Assembly: GCA_022071955.1 (NCBI GenBank)
Contig: JAJVIM010000024.1
Span: 1 to 64,000 of the forward strand
Origin: Anaerolineae bacterium
GTDB taxonomy: Bacteria > Chloroflexota > Anaerolineae > 4572-78 > J111
Direction of reading: 5' to 3'
DNA: 64,000 nt
Part shown: positions 1 through 8,033 of the stretch, piece by piece
Position numbering within the stretch: the stretch's first letter is position 1
Layout: each line of letters opens with the position of its first letter
The notes under the pieces: model-generated
The model's database searches: none
Told to the model about the DNA's origin: nothing
Seen by the model: only the letters and a program-made list of their open reading frames with translations
Program-made: the position numbers and the translations under genes

Positions 1-317
1 TGTCGTCCCGCTACGAACCCTTTGGTATGACGGCGATCGAGGCGATGGCTTGCGGTACGCCCACCGTCATTACGGTTCACGGCGGCCTGTTTGATCTGAT
101 TGATTTTGGCCACCAGGCGCTCTTTGACAACCCGGAACGACCGGTGGAATTTGGCACCATGCTCGCTTTCCCCATGCTCTATCCCAACCTGGCCCACGAG
201 CTGGCGGTAGAAGGCGCCCGCTTTGCCCGGCGCAGTTTTGGCTGGACCGGCATTGCCAAGCGAATTATTGCCGTATTTGAGCGGACTCAACGGACAATTT
301 TTGATCGTGAAAATTAA
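1..317 (+). CDS. GT4 glycosyltransferase, C-terminal part (5' truncated by window)
   Basis: Open from the first bases (reading frame begins at base 3) to a TAA at 315-317; the real start lies before the window. The visible part opens with YEPFGMTAIEAMACGTP, the E-x7-E nucleotide-sugar binding motif of GT-B family 4 retaining glycosyltransferases, followed by the usual C-terminal helix. The motif closely resembles that of the complete sucrose-phosphate-synthase-like enzyme 18 bases downstream, so the two are probably tandem paralogues in one operon with the PfkB kinase. Substrate is inferred only: sucrose or a similar non-reducing disaccharide is plausible because of the neighbours. Confidence 0.85.
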   Translation, partial: SSRYEPFGMTAIEAMACGTPTVITVHGGLFDLIDFGHQALFDNPERPVEFGTMLAFPMLYPNLAHELAVEGARFARRSFGWTGIAKRIIAVFERTQRTIFDREN

Positions 318-335
318 TCGCCAAGGAGGCTGAAT

Positions 336-1832
336 ATGCGCATCGGTTTTCTTAACCCGCAGGGAAATTTTGACTCGAAAGACAGTTACTGGACTGAACA
401 CCCTGATTTTGGCGGGCAGTTGGTTTATGTTAAAGAGGTGGCGCTGGCTATGGCCGCCCACGGCCACCAGGTTGATATCATTACCCGCCAGATCATCGAC
501 GACAAGTGGCCGGAATTTGCCGCCCCGCTCGATAGTTACCCCAACCACGACAATGTGCGCATAGTCCGTATTCCGTGCGGCCCGCCTCAATTTTTGCCCA
601 AAGAGCAGTTGTGGCCCTATTTGGGCACGGATTGGGCCAACGGCATCATCAGGTTTTATGAAAACGATGGCGGCCTGCCCGATTTTTTTACCACCCATTA
701 CGGCGACGGCGGGTTGGTGGGGGCGGTGCTCAAACAGAAAACCGGCGTGCCGTTTACCTTTACCGGCCACTCACTGGGGGCGCAAAAGCTGGATAAACTG
801 CACCCCACCCCGGATAACCTGGCCGAGATCAACCGCCGCTTTAACTTTACCCAGCGCATTATGGCCGAGCGCATGGCCATGAATCACGCCGCCCGGATTA
901 TCACCAGCACGCGGCAGGAGCAGTTGGAACAGTACGGCCACCAGGCCTACCACGGCGCCATCGATCCCGTTGCCGATGACGACCATTTTGCCGTTATTCC
1001 GCCCGGCGTTAACCGGCGCGTTTTTTCACCGGAGCCGGGTGAGGCCGATGCGCGGGTATCCGCCCGCATTGATGCGGCGCTGGCTCGGGATGTGCCGGAA
1101 GACCGCCGCAATCTGCCGCTGGTGGTTTGCTCCAGCCGGCTGGACCAAAAGAAAAACCATCTGGGGCTGGTAAAAGCCTTTGTTGAAAGCCAGCAATTGT
1201 GCGAACTGGCCAACCTGGCCATTGCCATTCGCGGGCTGGATAACCCCCTCCAGCAGCGAGACCAGCTCAAGGGCGAGGAACGGGCCATTCTGGATGACGT
1301 GGCCCGGCTGCTGGCCGAACACAATTTGTGGCACGTGATCACTTCGTTTTCACTCAACAGCCAGGCCGAACTGGCCGCGGCCTACCGGGTTACCGCCGCG
1401 CGGCGCTCGGTTTTTTCGCTCACCGCCACCTACGAGCCGTTTGGCCTGGCCCCGCTCGAAGCGATGAGCTGCGGCCTGCCGGCGGTTGTCACCAAAAATG
1501 GCGGCCCCAGCGAAAGCCTGTTTGAGGCGGCCGCCAGCAAAAAATATGGCGTGCTGGTTGACCCCGCCGATCCCAAAGACATCGCCTCTGGCCTGATTGC
1601 GGCCCTGGGCGCGCCGGAATCGTGGACGTACTACCACGAAGCCGGCATTGACCGGGTAGTCAGCCGCTACACCTGGGACCGTACCGCCGAAGGCTACCTG
1701 GCGGTGATTGAGCAGGCGTTCAACCAGCCGCCCGCCGCCGGCAAACTGCCCATTCCGCCTTACTTTACCAACCCCAACCCGGAAAACGAGATTCCGTCGG
1801 TGGCGCTGGCCAGCCTGTACTTTAAAGAATGA
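336..1832 (+). CDS. Sucrose-phosphate-synthase-like GT4 glycosyltransferase
   Basis: 498 residues starting MRIGFLNPQGNF, preceded by an AAGGAGG ribosome site at 323-329. GT-B architecture: N-terminal GGQLVYVKE (about residues 27-35) and GHSLGAQKLDK (about 145) are typical of sucrose-phosphate synthase and mannosylfructose-phosphate synthase, and EPFGLAPLEAMSCGLP (from about 367) is the GT4 nucleotide-sugar motif. The enzyme would transfer a glucosyl or mannosyl unit from a nucleotide sugar to a sugar phosphate such as fructose 6-phosphate in the cytoplasm. It follows another GT4 gene by 18 bases and precedes a fructokinase-like gene, as in bacterial sps-fruK sucrose clusters. No phosphatase domain or separate SPP gene is visible. 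The family is secure; the exact sugar acceptor is not. Confidence 0.85.
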   Translation: MRIGFLNPQGNFDSKDSYWTEHPDFGGQLVYVKEVALAMAAHGHQVDIITRQIIDDKWPEFAAPLDSYPNHDNVRIVRIPCGPPQFLPKEQLWPYLGTDWANGIIRFYENDGGLPDFFTTHYGDGGLVGAVLKQKTGVPFTFTGHSLGAQKLDKLHPTPDNLAEINRRFNFTQRIMAERMAMNHAARIITSTRQEQLEQYGHQAYHGAIDPVADDDHFAVIPPGVNRRVFSPEPGEADARVSARIDAALARDVPEDRRNLPLVVCSSRLDQKKNHLGLVKAFVESQQLCELANLAIAIRGLDNPLQQRDQLKGEERAILDDVARLLAEHNLWHVITSFSLNSQAELAAAYRVTAARRSVFSLTATYEPFGLAPLEAMSCGLPAVVTKNGGPSESLFEAAASKKYGVLVDPADPKDIASGLIAALGAPESWTYYHEAGIDRVVSRYTWDRTAEGYLAVIEQAFNQPPAAGKLPIPPYFTNPNPENEIPSVALASLYFKE

Positions 1833-2086
1833 GCGTGCTGGCCGGCAACAAACACAATAAGTTGGCGCAGGGAGGCTTCGCATCCTGAGTAGCCCCAACC
1901 GTCGGGAAGGGCGTATCGAAGGGCGCGAAACGCCTCTGCATGCGCAATTTGCAGATTCGTTAAAAATGGAGTCCAAAATTACAGTTTTAGACTCCTGCCG
2001 CAAACTTTTAGAAACCGGGACAGGAATCATCTAACTCTAACCCATGACTCCTGACCCCTGAATTCTATTTCTATGGGAGTTCACTG
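1833..2086. other. Intergenic spacer with imperfect hairpin
   Basis: No gene seen. Bases 1968-1995 form an imperfect hairpin (GGAGTC-CAAAA / TTTT-A-GACTCC arms around TTACAG) that could end transcription of the preceding glycosyltransferase. The ACTCCTGACCCCTGA-like text near 2046-2060 resembles short intergenic repeats seen elsewhere in the window (near 36650). The downstream kinase has its ribosome site (GGGAG) at 2073-2077. Confidence 0.5.
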
Positions 2087-3067
2087 ATGACCGACACAAG
2101 TGCTGCCATTGACGTTTTAACCATTGGTGAAGTACTGGTAGATTTTATTTCCACGGAACCGGCCGACAGCCTGCGTGAGGCCTCAACTTTTACCCGGTAT
2201 TTGGGCGGTTCGCCGGCCAATATCGCCGTTAATGTATCGCGGCTGGGTAAAAACGCCGCCATCATCAGCAAAACCGGTATTGGCGCGTTTGGCCAGTATC
2301 TCAAAGCGGAGCTGATGTATAACGGCGTTAATACCGACTACCTGTTAATGGACCATCGGGTGCATACCAGCATTATTTTTGTGTCGCGCACCAAAGGCAC
2401 GCCAGATTTTGAGCCATCCCGCGATGGCGACCACAAATTTACCCCGGAAGAAATTCCCGATGAAGCCATTGAGCGGGCGGGAGTAGTGCATACCTCAACC
2501 TGGCCGCTGTCACGCGAGCCCAGCCGCTCGGCGGTGTTGAAAACGTTTGAGCTGGCCCGCAGCCTGGGCAAAGTGGTTTCGTTTGACCCCAACTACAGCC
2601 CTATGGTTTGGCCCGATTACCAGGAAGCCCAGCAGGTAATGCGCGATGTATTTCAGTACACCACCCTCACCAAAGCTTCGCTCGATGACGCCCATCGCTT
2701 TTTTGGCGAAGGCGCAACGCCGGAGGAGTATATTCAGCGCTACCACGAGTTGGGGCCAAAAACTGTGGTCTTTACCATGGGCAAAGACGGCTCGATGATT
2801 TCTGATCAGGGCCGGCTATTGGGTCATCTGCCGGCCCGCCCCATTGAGGTACAGGATGTAACCGGCGCCGGCGATGCCTTTTGGTCCGGTTTTTTGGTCG
2901 CCCTGCTTGATGGCCATTCTCTGGAAACCTGCCTGCTGTTTGCCCGTGAAGTAGTTGAGCTAAAGCTAAAAACCGTGGGCACACTGCCGGCCGCCATTGA
3001 TCGCGCCGCGCTTTATGCCAACCTGCCGCCGGTAGAAAGCGCGTTTATCCGTCCCTCTGCCGGCTAG
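2087..3067 (+). CDS. PfkB-family sugar kinase (fructokinase-like)
   Basis: 326 residues. The PfkB N-terminal signature LGGSPANIAVNVSRLG (about residues 39-54) and the C-terminal DVTGAGDAFWSGF (about 256-268), which carries the anion hole and catalytic aspartate, are both intact, so the enzyme should be an active ATP-dependent sugar kinase. The GDAFWSGF version is typical of fructokinases, and two sucrose-synthase-type glycosyltransferases upstream fit a role in phosphorylating fructose released by sucrose turnover. Length is normal for the family. The ribosome site GGGAG stands 9 bases before the ATG. Other PfkB substrates (ketodeoxygluconate, ribose) remain possible. Confidence 0.85.
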   Translation: MTDTSAAIDVLTIGEVLVDFISTEPADSLREASTFTRYLGGSPANIAVNVSRLGKNAAIISKTGIGAFGQYLKAELMYNGVNTDYLLMDHRVHTSIIFVSRTKGTPDFEPSRDGDHKFTPEEIPDEAIERAGVVHTSTWPLSREPSRSAVLKTFELARSLGKVVSFDPNYSPMVWPDYQEAQQVMRDVFQYTTLTKASLDDAHRFFGEGATPEEYIQRYHELGPKTVVFTMGKDGSMISDQGRLLGHLPARPIEVQDVTGAGDAFWSGFLVALLDGHSLETCLLFAREVVELKLKTVGTLPAAIDRAALYANLPPVESAFIRPSAG

Positions 3068-3092
3068 AGCCATCCCCCCGCAGAAAAAACAC

Positions 3093-3190
3093 GGGCCAGT
3101 TTGGGGCGGCTTTGCCGCCCCAAACTGGCCCAAAAAATCAGATTCCCCCTTCCCCATTGGGGAAGGGAGTTAGGGGGGTGGGGGGTAGTT
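3093..3190. repeat. Composite intergenic repeat, copy 1: perfect 18-bp hairpin plus CCCCCTTCCCC...GTTAGGGGGG element
   Basis: Bases 3093-3110 and 3114-3131 are perfect reverse complements (18-bp stem, TTT loop, core GCGGC-TTT-GCCGC). A six-A run follows on the + strand and a six-A run precedes it, so a T-tract terminator is not obvious in the + direction. Immediately after, 3145-3178 holds a second symmetric element, CCCCCTTCCCC-ATT-GGGGAAGGGAG, then TTAGGGGGG. The same two-part order recurs at 32631-32716 with different stem arms. Confidence 0.75.
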
Positions 3191-3266
3191 ACCCTCTCGC
3201 TTTGCCCTCCGCAGCGCGGTTAGTATAATACAGCGTCAGTAAACCAAGTTTAAACGAGAACCCTGA

Positions 3267-4409
3267 TTGAACGTTGCCATTAATGCCTGGTTCTGGGACA
3301 ACCCTTCGGTGGGGAGCGGCCAGTACCTCAAATATCTGGTGCCGGCGCTGCTCCGGGCCGATGACTCGCTGGAGATCACGCTGGTTTCACCCAAACCATT
3401 TGCCGCAGCGCCATCAACCCCGCGCCTGTCGTACCACGTGGCCAGCCCGCCGTTGCCCAACCCGGCCTCAAACCTGGCCAAGGTTTGGTTTGAGCAGATC
3501 ACCTTTCCCCGGGCCTGCCGCAAGCTGGGCGCCGAGCTGGCTCACGTGCCCTATTTTGGCTCGCCGCTGTCGCCCACCGTGCCCACCGTGGTCACCATTC
3601 ACGATCTGATCCCGATGGTGCTGCCGGCCTATCGCGGCAACTGGCGGGTGCGGCTGTACACCTCGCTGGTAGCTGCCGCCGCGTCGCAGGCCAAACTCGT
3701 GCTGGCCGATTCGCAGGCCAGCCAGCGCGATATTCTGGCCAAATTGCGCCTGCCGGCGGAGCGGGTGCGGGTGGTGTATCTGGCTCCCGCGCCGCACTAT
3801 CGCCCGCCGCAAAACTGGCAGCAAATTGTCGATATAAAAAAAAAGTACGGCCTGCCCGACGATTTTGTACTGTACCTGGGCGGGTACGATGTGCGCAAAA
3901 ATGTGAGCGCCCTGCTGCACGCCTACACCTGGGTGGGCCATACCTTGCAGGATGCCTTTCCGCTGGTGCTGGCCGGTAAACTGCCCGCGCGGGAAACGCC
4001 ACTCTTTCCCGACCCGCGGCGCATTGCCCGCGAACTGGATGTGGAGCAGTATGTGCTGACCCCCGGCTGGATTGCCGAAGAGGATTTGCCGCTGCTGTAC
4101 GCGGCGGCCACGGTGTTTGTGTATCCTTCCCGCTACGAGGGCTTTGGCCTGCCCGTGCTGGAAGCGATGGCTTGCGGCACGCCGGTGGTCACCACTACCG
4201 CCGCCTCGATCCCGGAATTGGCCGGGCCGGCGGCGTTTCAGATTGACCCGGACGACACCAAACACATGGCCGCGCCAATTATTCGCCTCTGCACCGAGGA
4301 AAACTCAAACGATGAGTTGGTGGAGCGAGGTTTTGCGCAGGTTGAAAAATTTACGTGGGAGAAAACGGCGGCGGAAACGCTGCGGGCATATCGAGAGGCT
4401 GTGCTTTGA
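3267..4409 (+). CDS. GT4 glycosyltransferase
   Basis: 380 residues from a TTG start (3267) that begins MNVAINAWFW; there is no better in-frame ATG near the conserved N-terminus. GT-B fold with EGFGLPVLEAMACGTPVV from about residue 291 (E-x7-E motif), and NVSALLHAYTWV in the linker region, as in mannosyltransferases of the MtfB/WbaZ type that build surface polysaccharide or glycolipid. It overlaps the next gene (an MFS transporter) by four bases, so the two are translationally coupled. Sugar donor and acceptor cannot be told from sequence. Confidence 0.85.
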   Translation: MNVAINAWFWDNPSVGSGQYLKYLVPALLRADDSLEITLVSPKPFAAAPSTPRLSYHVASPPLPNPASNLAKVWFEQITFPRACRKLGAELAHVPYFGSPLSPTVPTVVTIHDLIPMVLPAYRGNWRVRLYTSLVAAAASQAKLVLADSQASQRDILAKLRLPAERVRVVYLAPAPHYRPPQNWQQIVDIKKKYGLPDDFVLYLGGYDVRKNVSALLHAYTWVGHTLQDAFPLVLAGKLPARETPLFPDPRRIARELDVEQYVLTPGWIAEEDLPLLYAAATVFVYPSRYEGFGLPVLEAMACGTPVVTTTAASIPELAGPAAFQIDPDDTKHMAAPIIRLCTEENSNDELVERGFAQVEKFTWEKTAAETLRAYREAVL

Positions 4410-5653
4410 ACAGTATCAAAAATATCTATTACGAATTTCCAAAGAAGTTCTGGGTGGTCGTCGCCGTCTCTTTTATTGACCGCGTGGGCGGCACCCTGCT
4501 CTTTCCCTTTTTTGCGCTCTACATTACCCAAAAGTTTGGGGTGGGGATGACCCAGGCCGGAATTATTTTGGGTATCTTTTCTATTTTTGGGCTGTTTGGC
4601 GGTATGATTGGCGGCGCGCTGGCCGACCGCTTTGGCCGGCGCAAGGTGATTTTGTTTGGGCTGGTTTCTAGCGCGCTGAGTACCCTGGCCCTCGGCCTGG
4701 TGAACGAATTTATGGCTCTCTATCCGCTGGCGGCGCTCATTGGGCTGCTCTCGGATATTGGCGGGCCGGCGCACGGGGCTATGATCGCCGATATTCTGCC
4801 GGAAAAACAACGGCAGGAGGGTTTTGGTATTCTCCGCGTGGCCGGCAACATGGCCTGGATTGTTGGCCCATCCATTGGTGGTTTTGTGGCCAATAAATCG
4901 TTCTTTACCCTGTTTGTGCTGGATGCGGCCATTAGCTGCGTGGTGGCCCTGCTGTTTTACCTGTTGATGCCGGAAACAAAGCCGGAAACAGACGCCGGAC
5001 AGACTGGCGAAAGTATGCTGCAAACCTTTAAAGGCTACGGCCTGGTAACGCGTGATCTGGCGTTTATGGCGTTTTTGGGCGCGGGTATTTTGATGGGCAC
5101 AGTTTACCAGCAAATGTATAATTCGCTCTCGGTTTACCTGCGCGATATGCATGGGATCAGTTCGCAGGGGTACGGTTTTCTGCTAACGGTCAGCGCCATC
5201 ACCGTGATCCTGTTTCAGTTTTGGATGATGCGCCTTATTAAGCGGCGTCCGCCCTTTTTAATGATGGCCTTTGGCACCCTCTTTTATATGGTTGGGTTTG
5301 GGATGTTCGGTTTTGTATCGCTGTACGGGTTGTTTGCGCTGGCTATTTTTATCATCACCGTGGGCGAGATGATTGTTTTGCCAACCAGCCAGGCGCTGGT
5401 GGCCAAATTTGCCCCCGAAGCGATGCGCGGCCGCTACATGGCCGTGTTCGGATTAATCTGGATGGTTCCGGCCACCATCGGCCCCGGCGCGGCCGGCATC
5501 ATTCTTGATAACTACAATCCCAACCTGCTCTGGACCATTGGCGGCGGAATCTGCGCGGTTTCGGCGTTGAGTTTTTATGCCCTGCACCTGCGGTTGGGGA
5601 TGCACTCGCGGTTTAACCCGGCCCCCGCCGAAGCGGGCGTTGCGGTGGCCTAG
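4406..5653 (+). CDS. MFS transporter
   Basis: About 415 residues with twelve predicted membrane spans and the MFS motif A variant GGALADRFGRRKV between TM2 and TM3. The open frame runs back to 4355, but the TTG at 4406 is the better start: GAGAGG lies at 4393-4398, seven bases upstream, and TTGA overlaps the stop of the glycosyltransferase. Homology to MFS proteins begins at about this residue (NSIKNIYYEFPKKFW). Probably a drug/sugar/metabolite exporter in the inner membrane; coupling to a glycosyltransferase suggests export of a glycosylated product, which is only an inference. Confidence 0.85.
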   Translation: MNSIKNIYYEFPKKFWVVVAVSFIDRVGGTLLFPFFALYITQKFGVGMTQAGIILGIFSIFGLFGGMIGGALADRFGRRKVILFGLVSSALSTLALGLVNEFMALYPLAALIGLLSDIGGPAHGAMIADILPEKQRQEGFGILRVAGNMAWIVGPSIGGFVANKSFFTLFVLDAAISCVVALLFYLLMPETKPETDAGQTGESMLQTFKGYGLVTRDLAFMAFLGAGILMGTVYQQMYNSLSVYLRDMHGISSQGYGFLLTVSAITVILFQFWMMRLIKRRPPFLMMAFGTLFYMVGFGMFGFVSLYGLFALAIFIITVGEMIVLPTSQALVAKFAPEAMRGRYMAVFGLIWMVPATIGPGAAGIILDNYNPNLLWTIGGGICAVSALSFYALHLRLGMHSRFNPAPAEAGVAVA

Positions 5654-5757
5654 GTGGATGTTTTTCTTTTTGAACAATCAGGATTAATATCATCTGGTTT
5701 TACGATTAGAAAATGAATCGGTAATCGTAAATCCAAAATCCAAAATCGTAAATCACT
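5654..5757. repeat. Short AATCCAAAAT-type tandem repeat in intergenic spacer
   Basis: Bases 5721-5756 contain GTAATCGTAAATCCAAAATC followed by CAAAATCGTAAATC, a short low-complexity repeat of AATCCAAAATC/ATCGTAAATC units just before the next start codon. Similar repeats are familiar from filamentous cyanobacteria and Chloroflexota intergenic regions. No clear ribosome site precedes the ATG at 5758. Confidence 0.5.
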
Positions 5758-6948
5758 ATGAAAGTTTTGATGCTGTCCAAAGCCCTGATTGTGGGCGCGT
5801 ACCAAAAGAAACTGGAAGAGATCGCCGCTATTGACGGCATCGATTTAACCGTGGTTGTACCGCCGAGTTGGGACGACCCGGCCAGCCCCACGCGGCTGGA
5901 AAAAGTTCACACCCAGGGTTACCGGCTGATTGTTTCAAACATGTGGCTCAATGGCAACTATCACCTGCACCTTTACCCGGGGCTGGGTAAAATTGTGCGC
6001 GAGGTGCGCCCGGATATTTTTCACATCGATGAGGAGCCGTATAACCTGGCCACGTTTCACGCCATGCGGCTGGCCCAGAGTGTTGGGGCGCGGACGGTGG
6101 TGTTTACCTGGCAAAACCTGTTTCGGCGCTACCCGCCGCCCTTTAGCTGGATGGAACAGTATGTGCTCAGCCACGCCGATGCGTTGCTGGTGGGCAACAG
6201 CGAGGCTGCCGAGGTGTGGCGGCACAAAGGCTACGCCGGCCCTATGCACTTGATTCCGCAGTTTGGGGTAGACCCGGCCATTTACTATCGCCGCCAGCGA
6301 GTGACCAAGCGGGGTAAAGTGAGCGTGTTCAAACGCAAAAGTGTGGGGCCGCCCAGCCAGCCGGCGCTGGTGATTGGTTATGTGGGCCGGTTGGTGGAGG
6401 AAAAAGGGCTGGAAATTCTGCTGCACGCGGCCAGCCAGCTCAAAGGGCCGTGGAATTTGCAGATTTTGGGCGAAGGGCCGGACCGCAAGCGGCTGGAGCA
6501 AATGAGCCAATGGCTGGGTATTTCGCCGCGGGTTACGTTTGATCAGAAAATGCCCACCCATCACCTGCCCCACTATTTTAGCGGGCTGGACGTGCTGGTG
6601 CTGCCGTCGGTATCGCGGGTCAACTGGAAAGAACAGTTTGGCCGGGTGCTGATTGAGGCGATGGCTTGCGATGTGATTACGGTGGGGGCGCGTTCCGGGG
6701 CCATCCCGGAGGTGATTGGCGATGCGGGCCTGACCTTTGCCGAGGGCGACGCGCGTGAACTGCAAGCGCAGTTGCAGCGCCTGCTGGATGATGTGTCGCT
6801 GCGCAAAGAACTGCGCCAAAAAGGCCACCAGCGAGTCACTACCCGGTACACGCAGGCGGCCATTGCCCACAACACGGTCGCCGTTTATCGCCAGCTTTTG
6901 GGTGAAACAGAGCCGTTCCCCGTGCTCGATACGGCGGTAACGGTTTAA
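5758..6948 (+). CDS. GT4 glycosyltransferase
   Basis: 396 residues. N-terminal MKVLMLSKALIVGAYQKKL and a C-terminal half with VIGYVGRLVEEKGLEILLHA (about residues 204-223) and EQFGRVLIEAMACD (from about 292) mark a GT4 enzyme of the GT-B fold. The motif ends in Asp where most family members have Gly, a mild deviation. There is an insertion rich in basic residues (RRQRVTKRGKVSVFKRKS, about residues 179-196) before the second domain, possibly a membrane-surface patch. The gene ends directly against the convergent Nudix gene with no spacer. Acceptor unknown; a surface polysaccharide or glycolipid role is likely from the neighbours. Confidence 0.85.
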   Translation: MKVLMLSKALIVGAYQKKLEEIAAIDGIDLTVVVPPSWDDPASPTRLEKVHTQGYRLIVSNMWLNGNYHLHLYPGLGKIVREVRPDIFHIDEEPYNLATFHAMRLAQSVGARTVVFTWQNLFRRYPPPFSWMEQYVLSHADALLVGNSEAAEVWRHKGYAGPMHLIPQFGVDPAIYYRRQRVTKRGKVSVFKRKSVGPPSQPALVIGYVGRLVEEKGLEILLHAASQLKGPWNLQILGEGPDRKRLEQMSQWLGISPRVTFDQKMPTHHLPHYFSGLDVLVLPSVSRVNWKEQFGRVLIEAMACDVITVGARSGAIPEVIGDAGLTFAEGDARELQAQLQRLLDDVSLRKELRQKGHQRVTTRYTQAAIAHNTVAVYRQLLGETEPFPVLDTAVTV

Positions 6949-7488
6949 CTACGCCAACCGCCCCAGCGCCAGCGCCATCACTGTGGCCCAGGCCAGCACT
7001 TTGAACTGACCGGCGGCCAGTGCCGTCTCTACCTCCGAGCGGCTGAGCAGCAGTAATTCCTGTTCTTCCAGATCATCGGCGTGGCGCGGCGCAACCGGCC
7101 GGGCGTTGCGCGCCAAAAACAGGTTGGCCACGCCACCGCCCCGGTTGCCATCTACCACGTACTGCCCCAAACTGAGCCAGTCGCTGGCCTCGTAGCCGGT
7201 TTCTTCCAGCAGTTCGCGTTGGGCCGCCGGCAGAGGCTCCTCTCCCGGTTCAATGTAGCCGCCCACCACCGCCAGCGAAGTGCCCTCAACCGCGTATTTG
7301 GTTTGCCGGAAGCATATAAAGTCACCCTGCTCAGTTTCCGCCGCTACGTTGATGTAATCCGGGGTGATAATCCACGGCCAATCGGGGATGGTCTCGCCGC
7401 CGGGCAGTTGGACTGCGTGGTCTTCAACCCGCAGGTATTTGCCCCGCTCCAGCACCAGTTTTTTAGAGAGTGTTTTCCAGGGTTGCAT
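6949..7488 (-). CDS. Nudix hydrolase (ADP-ribose pyrophosphatase-like)
   Basis: 179 residues. A complete Nudix box is present: GGYIEPGEEPLPAAQRELLEETGY (G-x5-E-x7-R-E-L-x-E-E-x-G; about residues 76-99), so the metal-binding glutamates are intact. The overall layout, with KTLSKKLVLERGKYLRVED at the N-terminus, resembles ADP-ribose/nucleoside-diphosphate-sugar hydrolases of the NudF type. It would hydrolyse nucleotide diphosphate derivatives in the cytoplasm. It lies nine bases downstream of the rhodanese gene on the same strand, probably in one transcript with it. Confidence 0.85.
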   Translation of the reverse strand: MQPWKTLSKKLVLERGKYLRVEDHAVQLPGGETIPDWPWIITPDYINVAAETEQGDFICFRQTKYAVEGTSLAVVGGYIEPGEEPLPAAQRELLEETGYEASDWLSLGQYVVDGNRGGGVANLFLARNARPVAPRHADDLEEQELLLLSRSEVETALAAGQFKVLAWATVMALALGRLA

Positions 7489-7497
7489 TGAACGTTT

Positions 7498-7914
7498 CTA
7501 TTTTTCCAGCCCGGCCGGACCAAAGGCAGTTACCCAGCCGGCCATGCCGCCGCTCAGGCTGAAAATGCGGGCCGCGTCCCAGCCGTTTTGGATGAGAAAT
7601 GCCGATGCATCCATGCTGGTGTTACCGTGCCAGCATTGAAACACCACATCCCGGTCTTTGGGCAGTTCATTCATTCGCGCCGGAATTTCCTGAATAAACA
7701 TGTGCAGCGCGCCGGGGATATGGCCGGAATGATACTCCCAGCCCTGCCGCATATCCACCACAATCACCTCGTCGCCGTTGTCCAGCCGCGCTTTGAGATC
7801 GGCCGGCGAAATTTCTGTTACCCGGATTGGCGCCGGTTCCGGCGACGGTGGGGGCGGCGCTGCCGTCGGCTCGGTGGTTTCTGATTTGCCAAACAATTTT
7901 TTGATAAAACTCAA
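7498..7914 (-). CDS. Rhodanese-like domain protein
   Basis: 138 residues from a TTG at 7914, chosen because GGAGGA lies six bases upstream (complement of 7921-7926); the open frame runs further back to 8010 but without support. After a proline-rich linker (about residues 18-32) a single rhodanese domain contains the active loop CWHGNTS (catalytic Cys about residue 97) and GGMAGW near the end. It could carry persulfide sulfur. It sits next to an E1-like ThiF/MoeB protein and a JAMM protease, a set used in sulfur-carrier activation, so it may supply sulfur for that relay. No ubiquitin-like carrier gene is visible nearby. Confidence 0.85.
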   Translation of the reverse strand: MSFIKKLFGKSETTEPTAAPPPPSPEPAPIRVTEISPADLKARLDNGDEVIVVDMRQGWEYHSGHIPGALHMFIQEIPARMNELPKDRDVVFQCWHGNTSMDASAFLIQNGWDAARIFSLSGGMAGWVTAFGPAGLEK

Positions 7915-7945
7915 GGTTGGTCCTCCGTTTCTGACCAAATTGGAT

Positions 7946-7969
7946 AGGGGCGCTTCGCGAAGCGCCCCT
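7946..7969. repeat. Perfect 24-bp palindrome
   Basis: AGGGGCGCTTCG at 7946-7957 is exactly complemented by 7958-7969, a loopless palindrome between the ThiF/MoeB-like gene and the rhodanese start. This could be a REP-like hairpin or a terminator for the upstream - strand gene; no T-tract is obvious. Confidence 0.7.
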
Positions 7970-8033
7970 GCAGTATCTTTAAACAAGCTGGCCCGATTGT
8001 ACGCCGCCAAGATTAATCAAATGTGAAGGGTGC

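Noticed and set aside
3093..3131. Simple intrinsic terminator after the sugar kinase
   Set aside because: The stem is perfect but followed by A-run rather than T-run on the + strand; it fits a repeat element better. A terminator role is not excluded.
3468..5152. Long - strand open frames opposite GT4 and MFS genes
   Set aside because: No domain features; composition is that of reverse-strand shadows of strongly supported + strand genes.
5935..6870. 311-codon - strand frame opposite the GT4 gene at 5758
   Set aside because: Histidine/glutamine-rich noise antisense to an enzyme with an intact E-x7-E motif.
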